A DNA stretch of 64,000 bases from CAYHPY01 sp964358485 (GTDB lineage Bacteria > Elusimicrobiota > Elusimicrobia > UBA1565 > UBA9628): assembly GCA_964358485.1 (NCBI GenBank), contig CAYHPY010000006.1, positions 19,535 to 83,534 of the forward strand, in the 5' to 3' direction. A program made the translations under genes and the position numbers. This document shows, one piece after another, positions 8,972 to 17,218 of the stretch. How positions within the stretch are numbered: position 1 is the stretch's first letter; every line of letters begins with the position of its first letter. A model generated the notes under the pieces. It did not search any database and was not told the origin of the DNA. It saw only the letters and a program-made list of their open reading frames with translations.

Positions 8972-9020
8972 ACTATACCAGTTCGCGAGTTGCTCTTCCA
9001 AGGCCCGATTTTCCTACAAT
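8972..9020. promoter_or_regulatory. Divergent promoters for nagZ fusion and zinc-finger membrane gene
   Basis: On the minus strand, TTGGAA (8996-9001) and TATAGT (8972-8977) are separated by 18 bases, and the -10 ends 7 bases before the ATG at 8964, implying a leaderless mRNA. On the plus strand, TACAAT (9015-9020) precedes the ATG at 9053 with a GGGAG ribosome site in the leader. Assigned by eye. Confidence 0.55.
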
Positions 9021-9052
9021 CCCGGGCAGGGGGGATTCCCCGGGAGAAAGCC

Positions 9053-10162
9053 ATGGCGCCAACGCAATGCTTCATGTGTCAACTGCCGATCACCGAAGCC
9101 GAAGCCTTCGTCTCCAAGGGCAAGTCCTATTGCTCGCAATGCCGGATCGCGGTGGGCGGCTCGCCCGACGCCGCGGCCCCGGCCCCCGCGCCCGAGGGCC
9201 TGCCCTCGATGGCGGCGCCCGCGCAGCCGTCCATGCCTCCGGGTTTCGGCCCGCCGCCCTCGGCCGCCGAAACGAGGGGAGCGCCCGCGCCCTCCGGCGG
9301 GGCCGATGCCGCCGCGCCGAAGATCAGCCTGCCCCTTCCGGGGCGGCCCCTCCATTATGAGCATTCGGGAACCATCGGCTTCGCGGGGCCCGTTTTCATG
9401 CTCTCCGGGGCGCTGGCCGTCGCCGCGGTGACGGGCTTTATCTACGCCTATGTGGTGTATTGGATTCCGCTCATCTACGTCAACGCCCTGGCCTGCCTCG
9501 GCTACGGGGCCTTCTTGGGATATATGGTCGGCCAGCTCGGCAAGGCGGGGAGCCTGCGCAGTTCCCCGTTCGCCCTGCTGATGGGTTTTTTCGCCGGGGT
9601 CTTCGCGGTCTACTTCTCCTGGGCGATCTGGTTCCAAGCCCACGCCTCCCTGGCCATTTGGAGCCCGGCCGGCATCTTCGACGAGGCGGGCAAGATCGCC
9701 GTGGAAGGGCTGTGGGGCATCGGGGGGATCGCGTTCAAGGGCGGCCTGCTTAAGGCGGTCTGGGCGGCGGAGGCCGCGATCATCGTGGGGTCCTCCACCC
9801 TCCTGGCATGGCTGGCGGTCAGCGAGGGGGCCTTTTGCGAGTCCTGCCACGAGTGGCTGGCGCGGACCGCGGAGGCGCGCCTGGAGCCCGTCTTGAACCC
9901 GCCCGCGCTCATTCCGAAATTGGAGCGGGGAGACTTCGCGGCGTTGGCCGGCATGGGCAACGTCGCCTACGATGTTCACCGCTTCTGCCGCCTGGAGCTC
10001 TGGGCGTGCAATAAATGCCGGTTTTTGTTCTGCCTGAGCCTCTCCGACGTCTCCATCACCAAGGACGCGGAGGGCAACAAGGACGAGGACATCGAGGTCC
10101 TCCTGGACAAGCTCATCGTGAGCGCCGAGGTCCACGACTGGGCGGTCAAGCGCTTCGTGTGA
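9053..10162 (+). CDS. Zinc-ribbon membrane protein of unknown function
   Basis: I do not recognise a named family. The 369-residue protein begins with a CxxC...CxxC zinc ribbon (residues 5-32), followed by a Pro/Ala-rich linker (about 40-100) and three or four hydrophobic segments between about 115 and 275. Two further CxxC pairs follow (CESCHEW near 262 and a CNKC near 320), and a soluble C-terminal tail. The start at 9053 is chosen because the zinc motif begins immediately and a GGGAGAAAG ribosome site lies upstream. The stop overlaps the next gene's GTG start. A membrane-bound sensor or assembly factor with redox/zinc centres is possible but unproven. Confidence 0.75.
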   Translation: MAPTQCFMCQLPITEAEAFVSKGKSYCSQCRIAVGGSPDAAAPAPAPEGLPSMAAPAQPSMPPGFGPPPSAAETRGAPAPSGGADAAAPKISLPLPGRPLHYEHSGTIGFAGPVFMLSGALAVAAVTGFIYAYVVYWIPLIYVNALACLGYGAFLGYMVGQLGKAGSLRSSPFALLMGFFAGVFAVYFSWAIWFQAHASLAIWSPAGIFDEAGKIAVEGLWGIGGIAFKGGLLKAVWAAEAAIIVGSSTLLAWLAVSEGAFCESCHEWLARTAEARLEPVLNPPALIPKLERGDFAALAGMGNVAYDVHRFCRLELWACNKCRFLFCLSLSDVSITKDAEGNKDEDIEVLLDKLIVSAEVHDWAVKRFV

Positions 10163-11286
10163 GCGACCTCTGGCCCCTGCGCCCCAGGGTGGACTTCCTC
10201 AACCACGGCTCCTTCGGCTCATGCCCGCGCCCGGTGCGCGCGGCCCAGGACCGGTGGCGGGAGCGGATGGAGGCCCGGCCCATCGACTTTCTGGACGGGG
10301 AGCTTTCGGGCCGCCTGCGCGCGGCAGCCTCCCGGCTGGCCGCGTTTTTGGGCGCGTCGGGCCGGGACCTGGTCTTCGTGGACAACGCCACCGCCGGGGC
10401 CAACGCCGTCCTCCGGTCTTTTCCCTGGCGAGCCGGCGACGAAGTCGTCCTGGCCGACCACGCCTACCCGGCCGTGATGAACGCCGCGCGCCACCTGGCC
10501 TCGGGCGCCGGGGCCAAGGTCCGCCTGGCGCGCGTGCCGTTCGCGCCCCAATCCCCGGCCGAGGTGACCGCGGCCTTCGAGGCCGCGCTCACGCCCCGGA
10601 CCCGGCTGGCGGTGGTCGATCATGTGACCTCGCCCACGGGGCTGATCTTTCCGGTCAAGGAAATCGTCCGCCTCAGCCGCCGCCGGGGAATCAAGGTCCT
10701 GGTGGACGGCGCCCACGCGCCGGGGATGCTGGACTTGGACATTCCCGCGCTCGGGGCCGACTGGTACACCGGGAATCTCCATAAGTGGCTGTGCGCGCCC
10801 AAGGGCAGCGCCTTTCTGTGGGCCTCAAAGGCGGGCCAACGGGGCCTGCACCCGGCGGTGATCTCCAACAACTACGGCAAGGGTTTCCTGGAGGAATTCG
10901 ATTGGTGCGGGACCAAGGATCCTTCGCCCTGGCTCTCGGTGACGGCGGCGCTGGATTTTCATAAGCGTCTGGGCGGAGCCAAACTGCGGCGCCGCAACCG
11001 GGCCCTGGCCCTGGCCATGGGGACGCGCCTGGCGCGGGCCTGGGGCGCGGAGCTGGCGCCCGCCTCCATGCTGGGTTCGATGGCCGCTTTGGCCTTGCCG
11101 CTCAAGGGGCGCGCGAGCTTGGCGGCGGCCGAGCGCCTGCATGACGCCCTGCGCCGGCGCGGGGTGGAAGTGCCGGTGTTCTTCCGGCTGGGGAGGTTGT
11201 TTCTGCGGATTTCGGCCGCGGCTTATAACCGGCCGGGGGATTACGACCGGCTGGAGCGGTTGGTGCCGGGGTTGCTGCGGGGGTAG
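10159..11286 (+). CDS. Class V aminotransferase-fold PLP enzyme, isopenicillin-N-epimerase-like
   Basis: A 375-residue PLP enzyme of the class V aminotransferase superfamily. NHGSFGSCP near the N-terminus, the VDGAHAPG strand with its cofactor Asp, and the PLP-lysine segment NLHKWLCAPKGSAFLW are typical of the group that includes isopenicillin N epimerase, EgtE-type C-S lyases and cysteine desulfurase-like enzymes. The substrate cannot be told. The GTG start overlaps the preceding stop (GTGA), so it is cotranscribed with the zinc-ribbon membrane protein. No other ergothioneine or beta-lactam genes are near. Confidence 0.85.
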   Translation: MSDLWPLRPRVDFLNHGSFGSCPRPVRAAQDRWRERMEARPIDFLDGELSGRLRAAASRLAAFLGASGRDLVFVDNATAGANAVLRSFPWRAGDEVVLADHAYPAVMNAARHLASGAGAKVRLARVPFAPQSPAEVTAAFEAALTPRTRLAVVDHVTSPTGLIFPVKEIVRLSRRRGIKVLVDGAHAPGMLDLDIPALGADWYTGNLHKWLCAPKGSAFLWASKAGQRGLHPAVISNNYGKGFLEEFDWCGTKDPSPWLSVTAALDFHKRLGGAKLRRRNRALALAMGTRLARAWGAELAPASMLGSMAALALPLKGRASLAAAERLHDALRRRGVEVPVFFRLGRLFLRISAAAYNRPGDYDRLERLVPGLLRG

Positions 11287-11649
11287 GGGTTGCCTGGCGA
11301 ACGGCGGGAAAGGGGATTATACTTTGGGGGCATGTTCGACGCGCGCGGTGGCGAAGGCATCCGGTGGGCTTTAACGGGAAATTTGGAGGGTGGCAACTCG
11401 GTCCTGGACCGAGTTCTTAATGCCTGGCACCGTGGAAGGCAAAAATTTTGAATAAAGAACTTGGCGCGTTTTCGGGAAGGGCCGGAACGGCGGCGTCGAA
11501 CCAAGGGCTAGAGTGGACGGCGGCAGTAACGGAAATCCTGATAGCCGCCGCCACTCAGCCTCGGCGTTAAACCGGAAGACAGTCCCTGTTTTGGGATAAG
11601 AGATGGATTCGTCCCATCCCCCCGCCTGGGCCTTGCGAATCCGCTCTTT
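11287..11649. other. Non-coding stretch with palindromes and T-box-like core; candidate dispersed repeat
   Basis: No convincing gene. A TATACT box (11318-11323) stands 8 bases before an ATG at 11332 that opens only 39 codons, possibly a truncated leaderless gene. Within it is a GGAGGGTGGCAAC element next to a perfect 10-bp-arm palindrome (AACTCGGTCC / GGACCGAGTT, near 11396-11416). Further on are a GGCGGC...GCCGCC hairpin and a GACAGTCCCTGTTTTGGGA stretch of a kind I associate with dispersed repeats. The long minus-strand reading frame here has no protein-like features. Confidence 0.4.
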
Positions 11650-11668
11650 TATGGTATAATATACCATA
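11633..11668 (+). promoter_or_regulatory. tumE promoter with operator palindrome over the -10 box
   Basis: TTGCGA (11633-11638) and TATAAT (11655-11660) have a 16-base spacer. An inverted repeat TATGGTAT-AAT-ATACCATA (11650-11668) covers the -10 box and ends one base before the ATG. A repressor bound here would block RNA polymerase, as expected for autoregulation by the antitoxin. Transcription should start within a few bases of the ATG. Confidence 0.7.
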
Positions 11669-11669
11669 G

Positions 11670-11951
11670 ATGAGGGCCCGGCTGATCCATTCCCTGAAGC
11701 TCATCGACGAAGCCTCCGGCATCGAAGAGCGGAAGATTTGGGAAGTCCCTAAAAATGAAAAGAATCCCGACGGAATTCGATATCGCCTGGCCTACATCCC
11801 CTCGGGCCAAAAGACGCCTGCCGTCCTTTACGATAACCACCACCCGAAAGGCCACCATAAGCACATCAGGGGGCGGCAGTCCGCTTATGCGTTTGTCGGA
11901 GTCGAGAAATTGCTTGGAGACTTTCGCCGGGACATCGAGGCGCTAAAATGA
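11670..11951 (+). CDS. TumE-like toxin (DUF6516 family)
   Basis: A 93-residue protein resembling the TumE/DUF6516 toxins: an N-terminal beta-rich segment (ARLIHSLKLIDE), an RYRLAYIPSGQ strand and the conserved YDNHHPKGHHKH block rich in His and Asp near residues 54-65. I recognise the family by this block. The mechanism of these toxins is not settled in my knowledge. It is followed with an ATGA overlap by a winged-helix protein, the usual toxin-antitoxin layout. The start is fixed by the promoter, which ends at the ATG, so there is no room for a ribosome site. Confidence 0.75.
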   Translation: MRARLIHSLKLIDEASGIEERKIWEVPKNEKNPDGIRYRLAYIPSGQKTPAVLYDNHHPKGHHKHIRGRQSAYAFVGVEKLLGDFRRDIEALK

Positions 11952-12322
11952 AAACTTTGGAGATCCAAATCAAAAGCCGTGAACAGGCGGATGCCGAGTT
12001 CGTCGGCGCTTTCAAGGCGGGCCGCGCCGGGAAGAAGGGGGCCGCCAAAACGGGGATTTATTTCACCAGCCTCGAAGCGGTCCGCACCCTGCTGACGGAA
12101 AAGCGCCTCGAGCTCCTGCATTTGATCAAACGGCATGCGCCGCGCTCGATCAGCCAGCTCGCGGGCATCGCCGGCAGGAATTTCAAAAACGTCCATACGG
12201 ACGTCAAACTGCTACAAGACTACGGACTGATCCAGTTGAGCAAAGGAAGCAAGGCGAAAAAAACCGCGGGCCGGACCATTTCCGTTCCATATCAGGCGAT
12301 CAACATTCACGCCGTTGTTTGA
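11948..12322 (+). CDS. TumA-like antitoxin, winged-helix DNA-binding protein
   Basis: A 124-residue protein whose residues 40-110 form a winged helix-turn-helix of the MarR-like type: LLTEKRLELLHLIKRHAPRSISQLAG, then a recognition helix (NFKNVHTDVKLLQDYGLI) and a wing ending VPYQ. It should neutralise the upstream TumE-like protein and bind the palindrome at 11650-11668. The N-terminal 35 residues carry a basic patch. The last codons overlap the TTG start of the hydrolase gene that follows. Confidence 0.75.
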   Translation: MKTLEIQIKSREQADAEFVGAFKAGRAGKKGAAKTGIYFTSLEAVRTLLTEKRLELLHLIKRHAPRSISQLAGIAGRNFKNVHTDVKLLQDYGLIQLSKGSKAKKTAGRTISVPYQAINIHAVV

Positions 12323-13019
12323 TGATTCCAGCCGCTTCGCGCGGGGCGCCTTCCTGGCCGCCCTCGCCCTCTGCGCCGCCGCGCCGGCGGCGCTCTCCGC
12401 CGAAGGAGAGCGCGAGACCGTCGTCATCCTGCACGGCATGGGGCGCACGCGAGCTTCGATGGCCGTCCTGGCGGCGCGGTTTCAGGCCGCCGGGTTTGAG
12501 ACGCTGAGCTTCCCGTACGGCACGGCGGCCAGTACGCTCGAAGAAACCTCCGCGGCGCTCGCGGTCTACCTTGAAAAGAGGGTCAAGACGGAGCGTTATC
12601 ATTTCGTCGCCCACTCGCTGGGCAACATCATCATTCGAAACGCCTTGCGGGGAAAGCTGCGGCCCGGCCTGGGGCGCATCGTGATGCTGGCCCCTCCCAA
12701 TCAGCCGGCGCGGCTGGCGAAGCTTCTCAAGGAGAACCCCGTTTTTCGATGGCGCACCGGCGACAGCGGCCAGAAACTCTCGGAAGAGGAATTTTACAAG
12801 ACGCTCCCCACTCCCCCCGTCGAGTTCGGAGTCATCGCCGGGGACAAGGGCCAAAAACTGACCTTCGAGGGGCCCAACGACGGGATCGTGGAGGTGGAAG
12901 GCACGAAGCTGGCGGGCATGAAGGACTTCGTGCTCGTGCACCATACCCACACCTTCATGATGAACGCCAAGGACACCTTTTCCCTGTGCCGGCGCTTTTT
13001 GGAATCCGGGAGCTTCTAG
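12315..13019 (+). CDS. Secreted alpha/beta hydrolase, lipase-like
   Basis: A 234-residue protein with a signal peptide (about residues 8-28) and an alpha/beta hydrolase fold: the VVILHGMGR oxyanion loop, the nucleophile elbow VAHSLGN (Ser near residue 103), an Asp in GPNDGIV and the catalytic His in VHHTHTF near the C-terminus. The pattern resembles PGAP1-like and triacylglycerol lipases acting on esters outside the cytoplasm. The TTG start overlaps the antitoxin gene. It may be read through from the toxin-antitoxin promoter or have its own. I see no clear one. The substrate is unknown. Confidence 0.82.
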   Translation: MFDDSSRFARGAFLAALALCAAAPAALSAEGERETVVILHGMGRTRASMAVLAARFQAAGFETLSFPYGTAASTLEETSAALAVYLEKRVKTERYHFVAHSLGNIIIRNALRGKLRPGLGRIVMLAPPNQPARLAKLLKENPVFRWRTGDSGQKLSEEEFYKTLPTPPVEFGVIAGDKGQKLTFEGPNDGIVEVEGTKLAGMKDFVLVHHTHTFMMNAKDTFSLCRRFLESGSF

Positions 13020-13029
13020 GGGCCCGCGC

Positions 13030-14151
13030 CTAACGCGCGCTGAGCGTGACGGGGGTCTGGACGATGGCGGTCAGCGTGCGGTTGCGGTCGTTATTTCCCG
13101 GGCTGGCCTGGAGTTCCTCTTGGATGCGTTCCTTGATCTTCGGGGCGGGCACGCAGAAGGCCAGCTCGGTCCAGATCTCCGGGCTCTTGGTTCGGAGCAT
13201 CTCGGCCAGATAGGCCGAGCTCAGGACCTTCGGGGACTTCGGAATTTTGCCGGTCCAAATCAGGCCCAGAACGTCCCCGGTGTTGCGGTCCACGAACGCG
13301 GAGCCGGAGTCCCCGTGGGAGACGTCGCAGCCGTTGACGAAGGACCAGGCGGAGTAATCGGCCGGGTTGTACTGGTCGGGGTCGGCCACCAGGCGGAAGT
13401 CCCCGGTGTCGGAGAAGACCTTGCAGTCGGAATCCTGGTTGGCCATCATGACGCGCCGCGGATTGCCCGCGATGCCGAAGCCCACGGTCAGCAGTTCCTG
13501 TCCGGTGTAGATCGAGGCGTCAAAGGAGAAGTTGCGGCCCAGGGGCGCCAGGAGGGCCTCATCGGCCTCCGGGACGATGATCGAGAAGAGGTCCAGGTCC
13601 ACTTCCTTCCAATCCGCGTAGACCCGCTCGCAGGAATAGGACTTGCCCAACAGGGGAAAGCGGGCGGGGCCCTGGCAGCCCCCTTCGGCGACATGGTGGT
13701 TGGTGGCCACCATGTGGTGGCCGTTGAATTTTCCGAGGTAGAAGGCGGTGCCGCCGCCGTAGGCGGCCGTGGCCTTGGCGGCTCTCTGAAAAACGGGGGA
13801 AGTTCCGCCCAGGCCGCCGGCGGTGACCGGCTTCTTGCCGAACTCGTCGCCGATCCGGTAGTCGTCCACCGCGGCGTTGAGGGATTGCACCCAGCCCGCC
13901 GCCGTCTTCGGGAAGGAATCGGGGAGGTAGCCGGTCTCGACTTGCTGGGAGCGGAAGAGGCCCGACAGGCTGCGGACGGGCCTTTGGGCTTGGGCGCCTC
14001 CGGCCGGTCCGGCCTTAGGATCGGGCGTGCGGGCGGCTTGGTCCTTGAGGACCGCGAAATCCACGCCGAAGAGGTCTTCCGCCGGGGCGAAACCCGCCGC
14101 GCTAACGGGTCCCGAAACGAAAAAGAGAAGCGAGGCCGCTAGGATTCTCAT
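13030..14151 (-). CDS. Exported trypsin-fold serine protease
   Basis: A 373-residue protein with a signal peptide (residues 1-18) and a chymotrypsin-like domain. The catalytic triad is visible: H153 in TNHHVAEG, an Asp in EVDLDLFSI, and S282 in VSHGDSGSAFVD. The V8/HtrA-like HHV form suggests the glutamyl-endopeptidase/trypsin-like group. No PDZ domain follows. Paired cysteines (CQGPA, SYSCERV, DSDCKVF, NGCDVS) suggest disulfides and thus an extracytoplasmic site. A CATACT box (14159-14164) ends 7 bases before the ATG, so the mRNA is probably leaderless. It converges with the hydrolase gene. Confidence 0.88.
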   Translation of the reverse strand: MRILAASLLFFVSGPVSAAGFAPAEDLFGVDFAVLKDQAARTPDPKAGPAGGAQAQRPVRSLSGLFRSQQVETGYLPDSFPKTAAGWVQSLNAAVDDYRIGDEFGKKPVTAGGLGGTSPVFQRAAKATAAYGGGTAFYLGKFNGHHMVATNHHVAEGGCQGPARFPLLGKSYSCERVYADWKEVDLDLFSIIVPEADEALLAPLGRNFSFDASIYTGQELLTVGFGIAGNPRRVMMANQDSDCKVFSDTGDFRLVADPDQYNPADYSAWSFVNGCDVSHGDSGSAFVDRNTGDVLGLIWTGKIPKSPKVLSSAYLAEMLRTKSPEIWTELAFCVPAPKIKERIQEELQASPGNNDRNRTLTAIVQTPVTLSAR

Positions 14152-14192
14152 TAGGAACAGTATGCTTGGAATGCCTCCCGGCCGCAGGGGTC

Positions 14193-14549
14193 CTAGGACC
14201 TATGAGGAAGCGGGACCTTTCGTCCGTAGCGCTCGAGCAGGGCCGGGCGGCCCAGGAGCCACGCCGCAACCGCCGTGAAAACCGCCACCCCGCCCAGGAT
14301 GCAGGCCATCCGCATGAACGGCCGGCCCGCGGCCATGCGCTCTTGCCCCAGCTCAAGGGCCGCCGCCGTCCAGATGAAGACGCCGAACCAGAGCAGGCCT
14401 TGGAGGGGACGCAGCGCCCAGAGGCGGCGGACGAAGAGGGCCAAGAGAGGCAAGGCCAGGCAGATTCCGGCCATCATCAAGCCTCCCTGGCGGAGGAAGT
14501 GCGCGCCCAGGATCAGGCTGGCCAAACAAGCGGGAATCAGGCGGGCCAT
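14193..14549 (-). CDS. Small integral membrane protein
   Basis: 118 residues with about four hydrophobic helices (roughly 5-30, 27-48, 52-70, 80-100) separated by short basic loops. There is no recognisable family motif. It overlaps the upstream membrane-protein gene by 13 bases and probably forms one unit with it. It may be part of a small transporter or a rhomboid-like or DUF family that I cannot name. Confidence 0.6.
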   Translation of the reverse strand: MARLIPACLASLILGAHFLRQGGLMMAGICLALPLLALFVRRLWALRPLQGLLWFGVFIWTAAALELGQERMAAGRPFMRMACILGGVAVFTAVAAWLLGRPALLERYGRKVPLPHRS

Positions 14550-14881
14550 AAAAAAGCGGCCCCGAAAAGAAAGGAGCCGAGGTTCATGGCCAAGGACAGG
14601 GCCAGCAGGGAGCCCCGCCGGCGATCGGGCAGGGCGTACCCTAGAAGCGCCGCCTCCAGGAGAACGGCCCCCGACTCCAGGAGGGCGAGGCCCGCCCCGG
14701 CGTTCCCCCAGAGGCCCGCCGGGAGGCTTCGCGCGGTCATGTAAAAGAGCGCCGGGTGCGTGACGAGATTGGCGGCTGCGACCGCGGCCAGCTCCGGCCG
14801 GGTCCGCAGGCCCAGGAGCGCGCCGACCGCGCCTTCCGCGGCCAGCGTGAGGAAAAAAGCCCCCGGCCAGGCCGAGCCCAT
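14537..14881 (-). CDS. Small integral membrane protein
   Basis: 114 residues, almost wholly hydrophobic, with three or four predicted helices and a PDRRRGS cytoplasmic loop near residue 85. Not recognised. The ATG directly abuts the stop of the upstream gene (TGA-ATG) and the end overlaps the next membrane gene. The protein preceding it in the operon has a C-terminal membrane anchor with a basic tail, so these two could help handle that exported protein, but this is only a positional guess. Confidence 0.6.
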   Translation of the reverse strand: MGSAWPGAFFLTLAAEGAVGALLGLRTRPELAAVAAANLVTHPALFYMTARSLPAGLWGNAGAGLALLESGAVLLEAALLGYALPDRRRGSLLALSLAMNLGSFLFGAAFLWPA

Positions 14882-15340
14882 TCAGGGAGCCGGGGCGCGG
14901 CGGCGGCGGATCGCCCGGAGCGCTAAGCCGCCCAGGGCCATGGCGGCCAGAACCGCGCCGACGGCCCAGGGGCCGGCCTTATTTTCTTCCGGGGCCGCGG
15001 GCTCCGTTTCCCCGGGGGACGGCGCCGGGACCGGATTCGGCGCCGGCGGGGCTTGTCCGGGGGGGAGCTTGCAGTAGGTTTCCTCGTATTTGAAGGATTT
15101 GAGGCGGTAGTAGGAGGGGTTGTTCTCGTACTTGTCGCATTTCTCGTCGTGCCACCCGACTCCGGCCCGCACCCCGCAGACGACCGCGGTTTCCCCGGAA
15201 CGGCAGGTCTTGGCCATTTCGAGTTCCAGGGCGCGCTCCTCGGGACTACCGGGGATCGGGGCCAAGTCGGCCTGGGCGTTTACTCCAATTATGAGGAGCG
15301 CGAGGGCCGCGGCCAGGGCCGGCGGAATTCGAAAGTTCAC
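14882..15340 (-). CDS. Exported protein with C-terminal membrane/sorting-like tail
   Basis: 152 residues: a signal peptide (about 1-24), a short domain with four cysteines (CRSG, CGVR, KCDK, YCKL) and a Pro-rich linker (about 95-118). A final hydrophobic helix is followed directly by RAIRRRR. Signal peptide, Pro-rich spacer, helix and Arg cluster in that order resemble C-terminal sorting signals such as PEP-CTERM or MYXO-CTERM, though I see no matching short motif before the helix. I chose the GTG at 15340. A TTG at 15358 overlapping the acyl-CoA dehydrogenase stop is an alternative. Confidence 0.65.
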   Translation of the reverse strand: MNFRIPPALAAALALLIIGVNAQADLAPIPGSPEERALELEMAKTCRSGETAVVCGVRAGVGWHDEKCDKYENNPSYYRLKSFKYEETYCKLPPGQAPPAPNPVPAPSPGETEPAAPEENKAGPWAVGAVLAAMALGGLALRAIRRRRAPAP

Positions 15341-15351
15341 GGGCGCGCTCT

Positions 15352-16503
15352 TCAGCAACCGATCGCGCGGGAAATGACCAGGCGCTGGATCTCGGAGGTG
15401 CCCTCGCCGATCTGAAGGAGCCGCTGGTCGCGGTAGAAGCGCTCCACGTCGAACTCCTTCATCAGGCCGTAGCCCCCGTGGATCTGCACGGCCTCGTCGG
15501 CGACCGCCTTGGCAACCTCGGAGCAGTAGAGCTTGGCCATGGCGCTTTCGGTGCCGAAGGGCTTGCCCTGGTCGCGCAGCCAGCAGGCCCGGTACAGAAA
15601 CCACCGGGCGTGCTCGATCTTGAGCGCCATGTCGGCCAGCTTGAAGGAGATGGCCTGGAATTTCGAGATCGGCTGATTGAACTGAACCCGGACCTTGGCG
15701 TAGGCCAGGGCCGCCTCGTAGGCCCCCTGGGCGCAGCCTAGGCCCATGGCCGCGATGGAGAGGCGTCCGGAGTCCAGGGTCTTGAGCATCTGCTTGGAGC
15801 CGGCGCCGACGGGCCCCAGGCGCGCGGAGTCGGGCACCTTTACGTCTTTGAAGAAAAGCTCCGCGGTGTTGGACGCCCGCCACATGAGCTTCTTGTGCAT
15901 GGTCTTGGCGGAAAATCCCGGCGCGCCCTTGTCCACGATAAAGCAGGTGAATTCCGGATTGCCTTTGGCGTCCTTGCCGCTGACGGCCTGGACGATGATG
16001 CCTTCCGTCATGGCGGTGGAGCCGTTGGTGATGAAGATCTTGGCCCCATTGATGGTCCAGGTCCCGTCGGGGTTTTGGACCGCGCGGGTCTTCGAGCCCC
16101 GGGAGTCCGAGCCGGCCTCGGGCTCGGTGAGGCCGAAGGCGAAGAGGCACTCGCCAGCGGCCAGGCGGGGCAGGTATTTCTTCTTCTGCTCCTCGGTGCC
16201 GAAATACTTGATGGGCGCCACGCCCAGGGAGACGCCGGCCGCGACGGTGGCGGCGTGGGAGCCGTCCACCCGCGCCAATTCCTCCACGGCGATGACGTAG
16301 GACAGGTAGTCCAGGCCCTGCCCCCCGTACTGTTCCTCGACGATGATGCCGAAGATGCCCAATTCCCCCATCTGCCGGGTCAAGGACTCGGAGAACTCCT
16401 CCTTCTCATCGAGTTCGTGGGCGGCGGGTTTGATCTTGGTTTCGGCGAACTTGCGGACGGTCTCGCGGATGGCCTTCTGTTCTTCGGTGTGTTCGAAATC
16501 CAT
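15352..16503 (-). CDS. Acyl-CoA dehydrogenase
   Basis: FAD enzyme oxidising acyl-CoA to enoyl-CoA in beta-oxidation or branched-chain amino acid breakdown. The 383-residue protein is the standard length. Landmarks are FGLTEPEAGSDS near 123, the FITNGS FAD-binding strand, GYGLMKEFDVERFYRD near 345, and the catalytic base E367 in IGEGTSEIQ. This is the short/medium/glutaryl-type position. The start at 16503 fits a TAGAAT box (16510-16515) six bases upstream. It is an ordinary metabolic gene between runs of exported proteins. Confidence 0.95.
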   Translation of the reverse strand: MDFEHTEEQKAIRETVRKFAETKIKPAAHELDEKEEFSESLTRQMGELGIFGIIVEEQYGGQGLDYLSYVIAVEELARVDGSHAATVAAGVSLGVAPIKYFGTEEQKKKYLPRLAAGECLFAFGLTEPEAGSDSRGSKTRAVQNPDGTWTINGAKIFITNGSTAMTEGIIVQAVSGKDAKGNPEFTCFIVDKGAPGFSAKTMHKKLMWRASNTAELFFKDVKVPDSARLGPVGAGSKQMLKTLDSGRLSIAAMGLGCAQGAYEAALAYAKVRVQFNQPISKFQAISFKLADMALKIEHARWFLYRACWLRDQGKPFGTESAMAKLYCSEVAKAVADEAVQIHGGYGLMKEFDVERFYRDQRLLQIGEGTSEIQRLVISRAIGC

Positions 16504-16540
16504 GCGCCGATTCTAGCGATTTCGGGGGCGCGGGGGAAGG

Positions 16541-17218
16541 CTACTTGCAGACGCAGCCGCTCATGAGCTCTTTCAAGCCCCGGCAGTTGCGGTCCGAACT
16601 GCGCTCCAGCGGGGGCTTGCAGCCCCATTTCCGGTAGTCCTCGCAGATCTCGGCTTCGCAGGCCGCCGGACGCCCGGCGGGCGCGGCGCCGCGCGGCGGG
16701 GCGGGCGCGGGACGCGCGCCGCCGGCTGGGGGATTGTCGTGGAGGCGCTCGGCCTGGGCCAGGACCTGGGCGCGCAGCTGCTCGGACAAGGCGCCCAGCC
16801 AAATTTTCTCGCCTTCCGAATAGCGCCCTTCTTTCAATTCGGGCACTCGGGGGGCCAGGAGCCCCGCCAGCATCGAGACGATGCGTTCCTCCAGGAGGCG
16901 CCGGTCCTTGTCGGCCGGGGCGGCGAAGCGGATGGCGGCCTTGTAGCGACGGGCGGCGGCCGGGTCCAAGCCGGGATGGCGCTCCAGGTCGCTTTTGAGC
17001 GCGCGCATTTCCAAAGTCACCCGGCGCTTGCAGACCGTCAGGGAAGCTTCGCGCGCCGACGGATCCAAACCCTGCTTGGTCAAAAACTGGAGCTCGGAGG
17101 TCTGGAAGGGGCGGATGCTGAAGGCGCAGATGTTTTCCGGGGCGGCGGGGTCGGCCGGGGCCTGGGCCCGGGCGTCGGCGGCGAACAAGCTCAGCCAGGC
17201 GGCCAGAATGGTTTTCAT
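16541..17218 (-). CDS. Exported cysteine-containing hypothetical protein
   Basis: 225 residues with a signal peptide (1-19), a mostly helical charged middle (about 50-150), a Pro/Ala-rich linker (about 160-180) and a compact C-terminal cysteine cluster (CEAEICEDYRKWGC...CRG...CVCK, seven Cys in about 45 residues). The cluster is probably a disulfide-bonded domain. The ATG overlaps the stop of the large upstream gene (ATGA), so the two products may work together. No known family recognised. Confidence 0.6.
   Translation of the reverse strand: MKTILAAWLSLFAADARAQAPADPAAPENICAFSIRPFQTSELQFLTKQGLDPSAREASLTVCKRRVTLEMRALKSDLERHPGLDPAAARRYKAAIRFAAPADKDRRLLEERIVSMLAGLLAPRVPELKEGRYSEGEKIWLGALSEQLRAQVLAQAERLHDNPPAGGARPAPAPPRGAAPAGRPAACEAEICEDYRKWGCKPPLERSSDRNCRGLKELMSGCVCK

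Noticed and set aside
11371..11667. A 98-codon minus-strand frame upstream of tumE
   Set aside because: It starts inside the tumE operator, has no promoter, and its residues follow the palindromes of a likely repeat rather than a protein.
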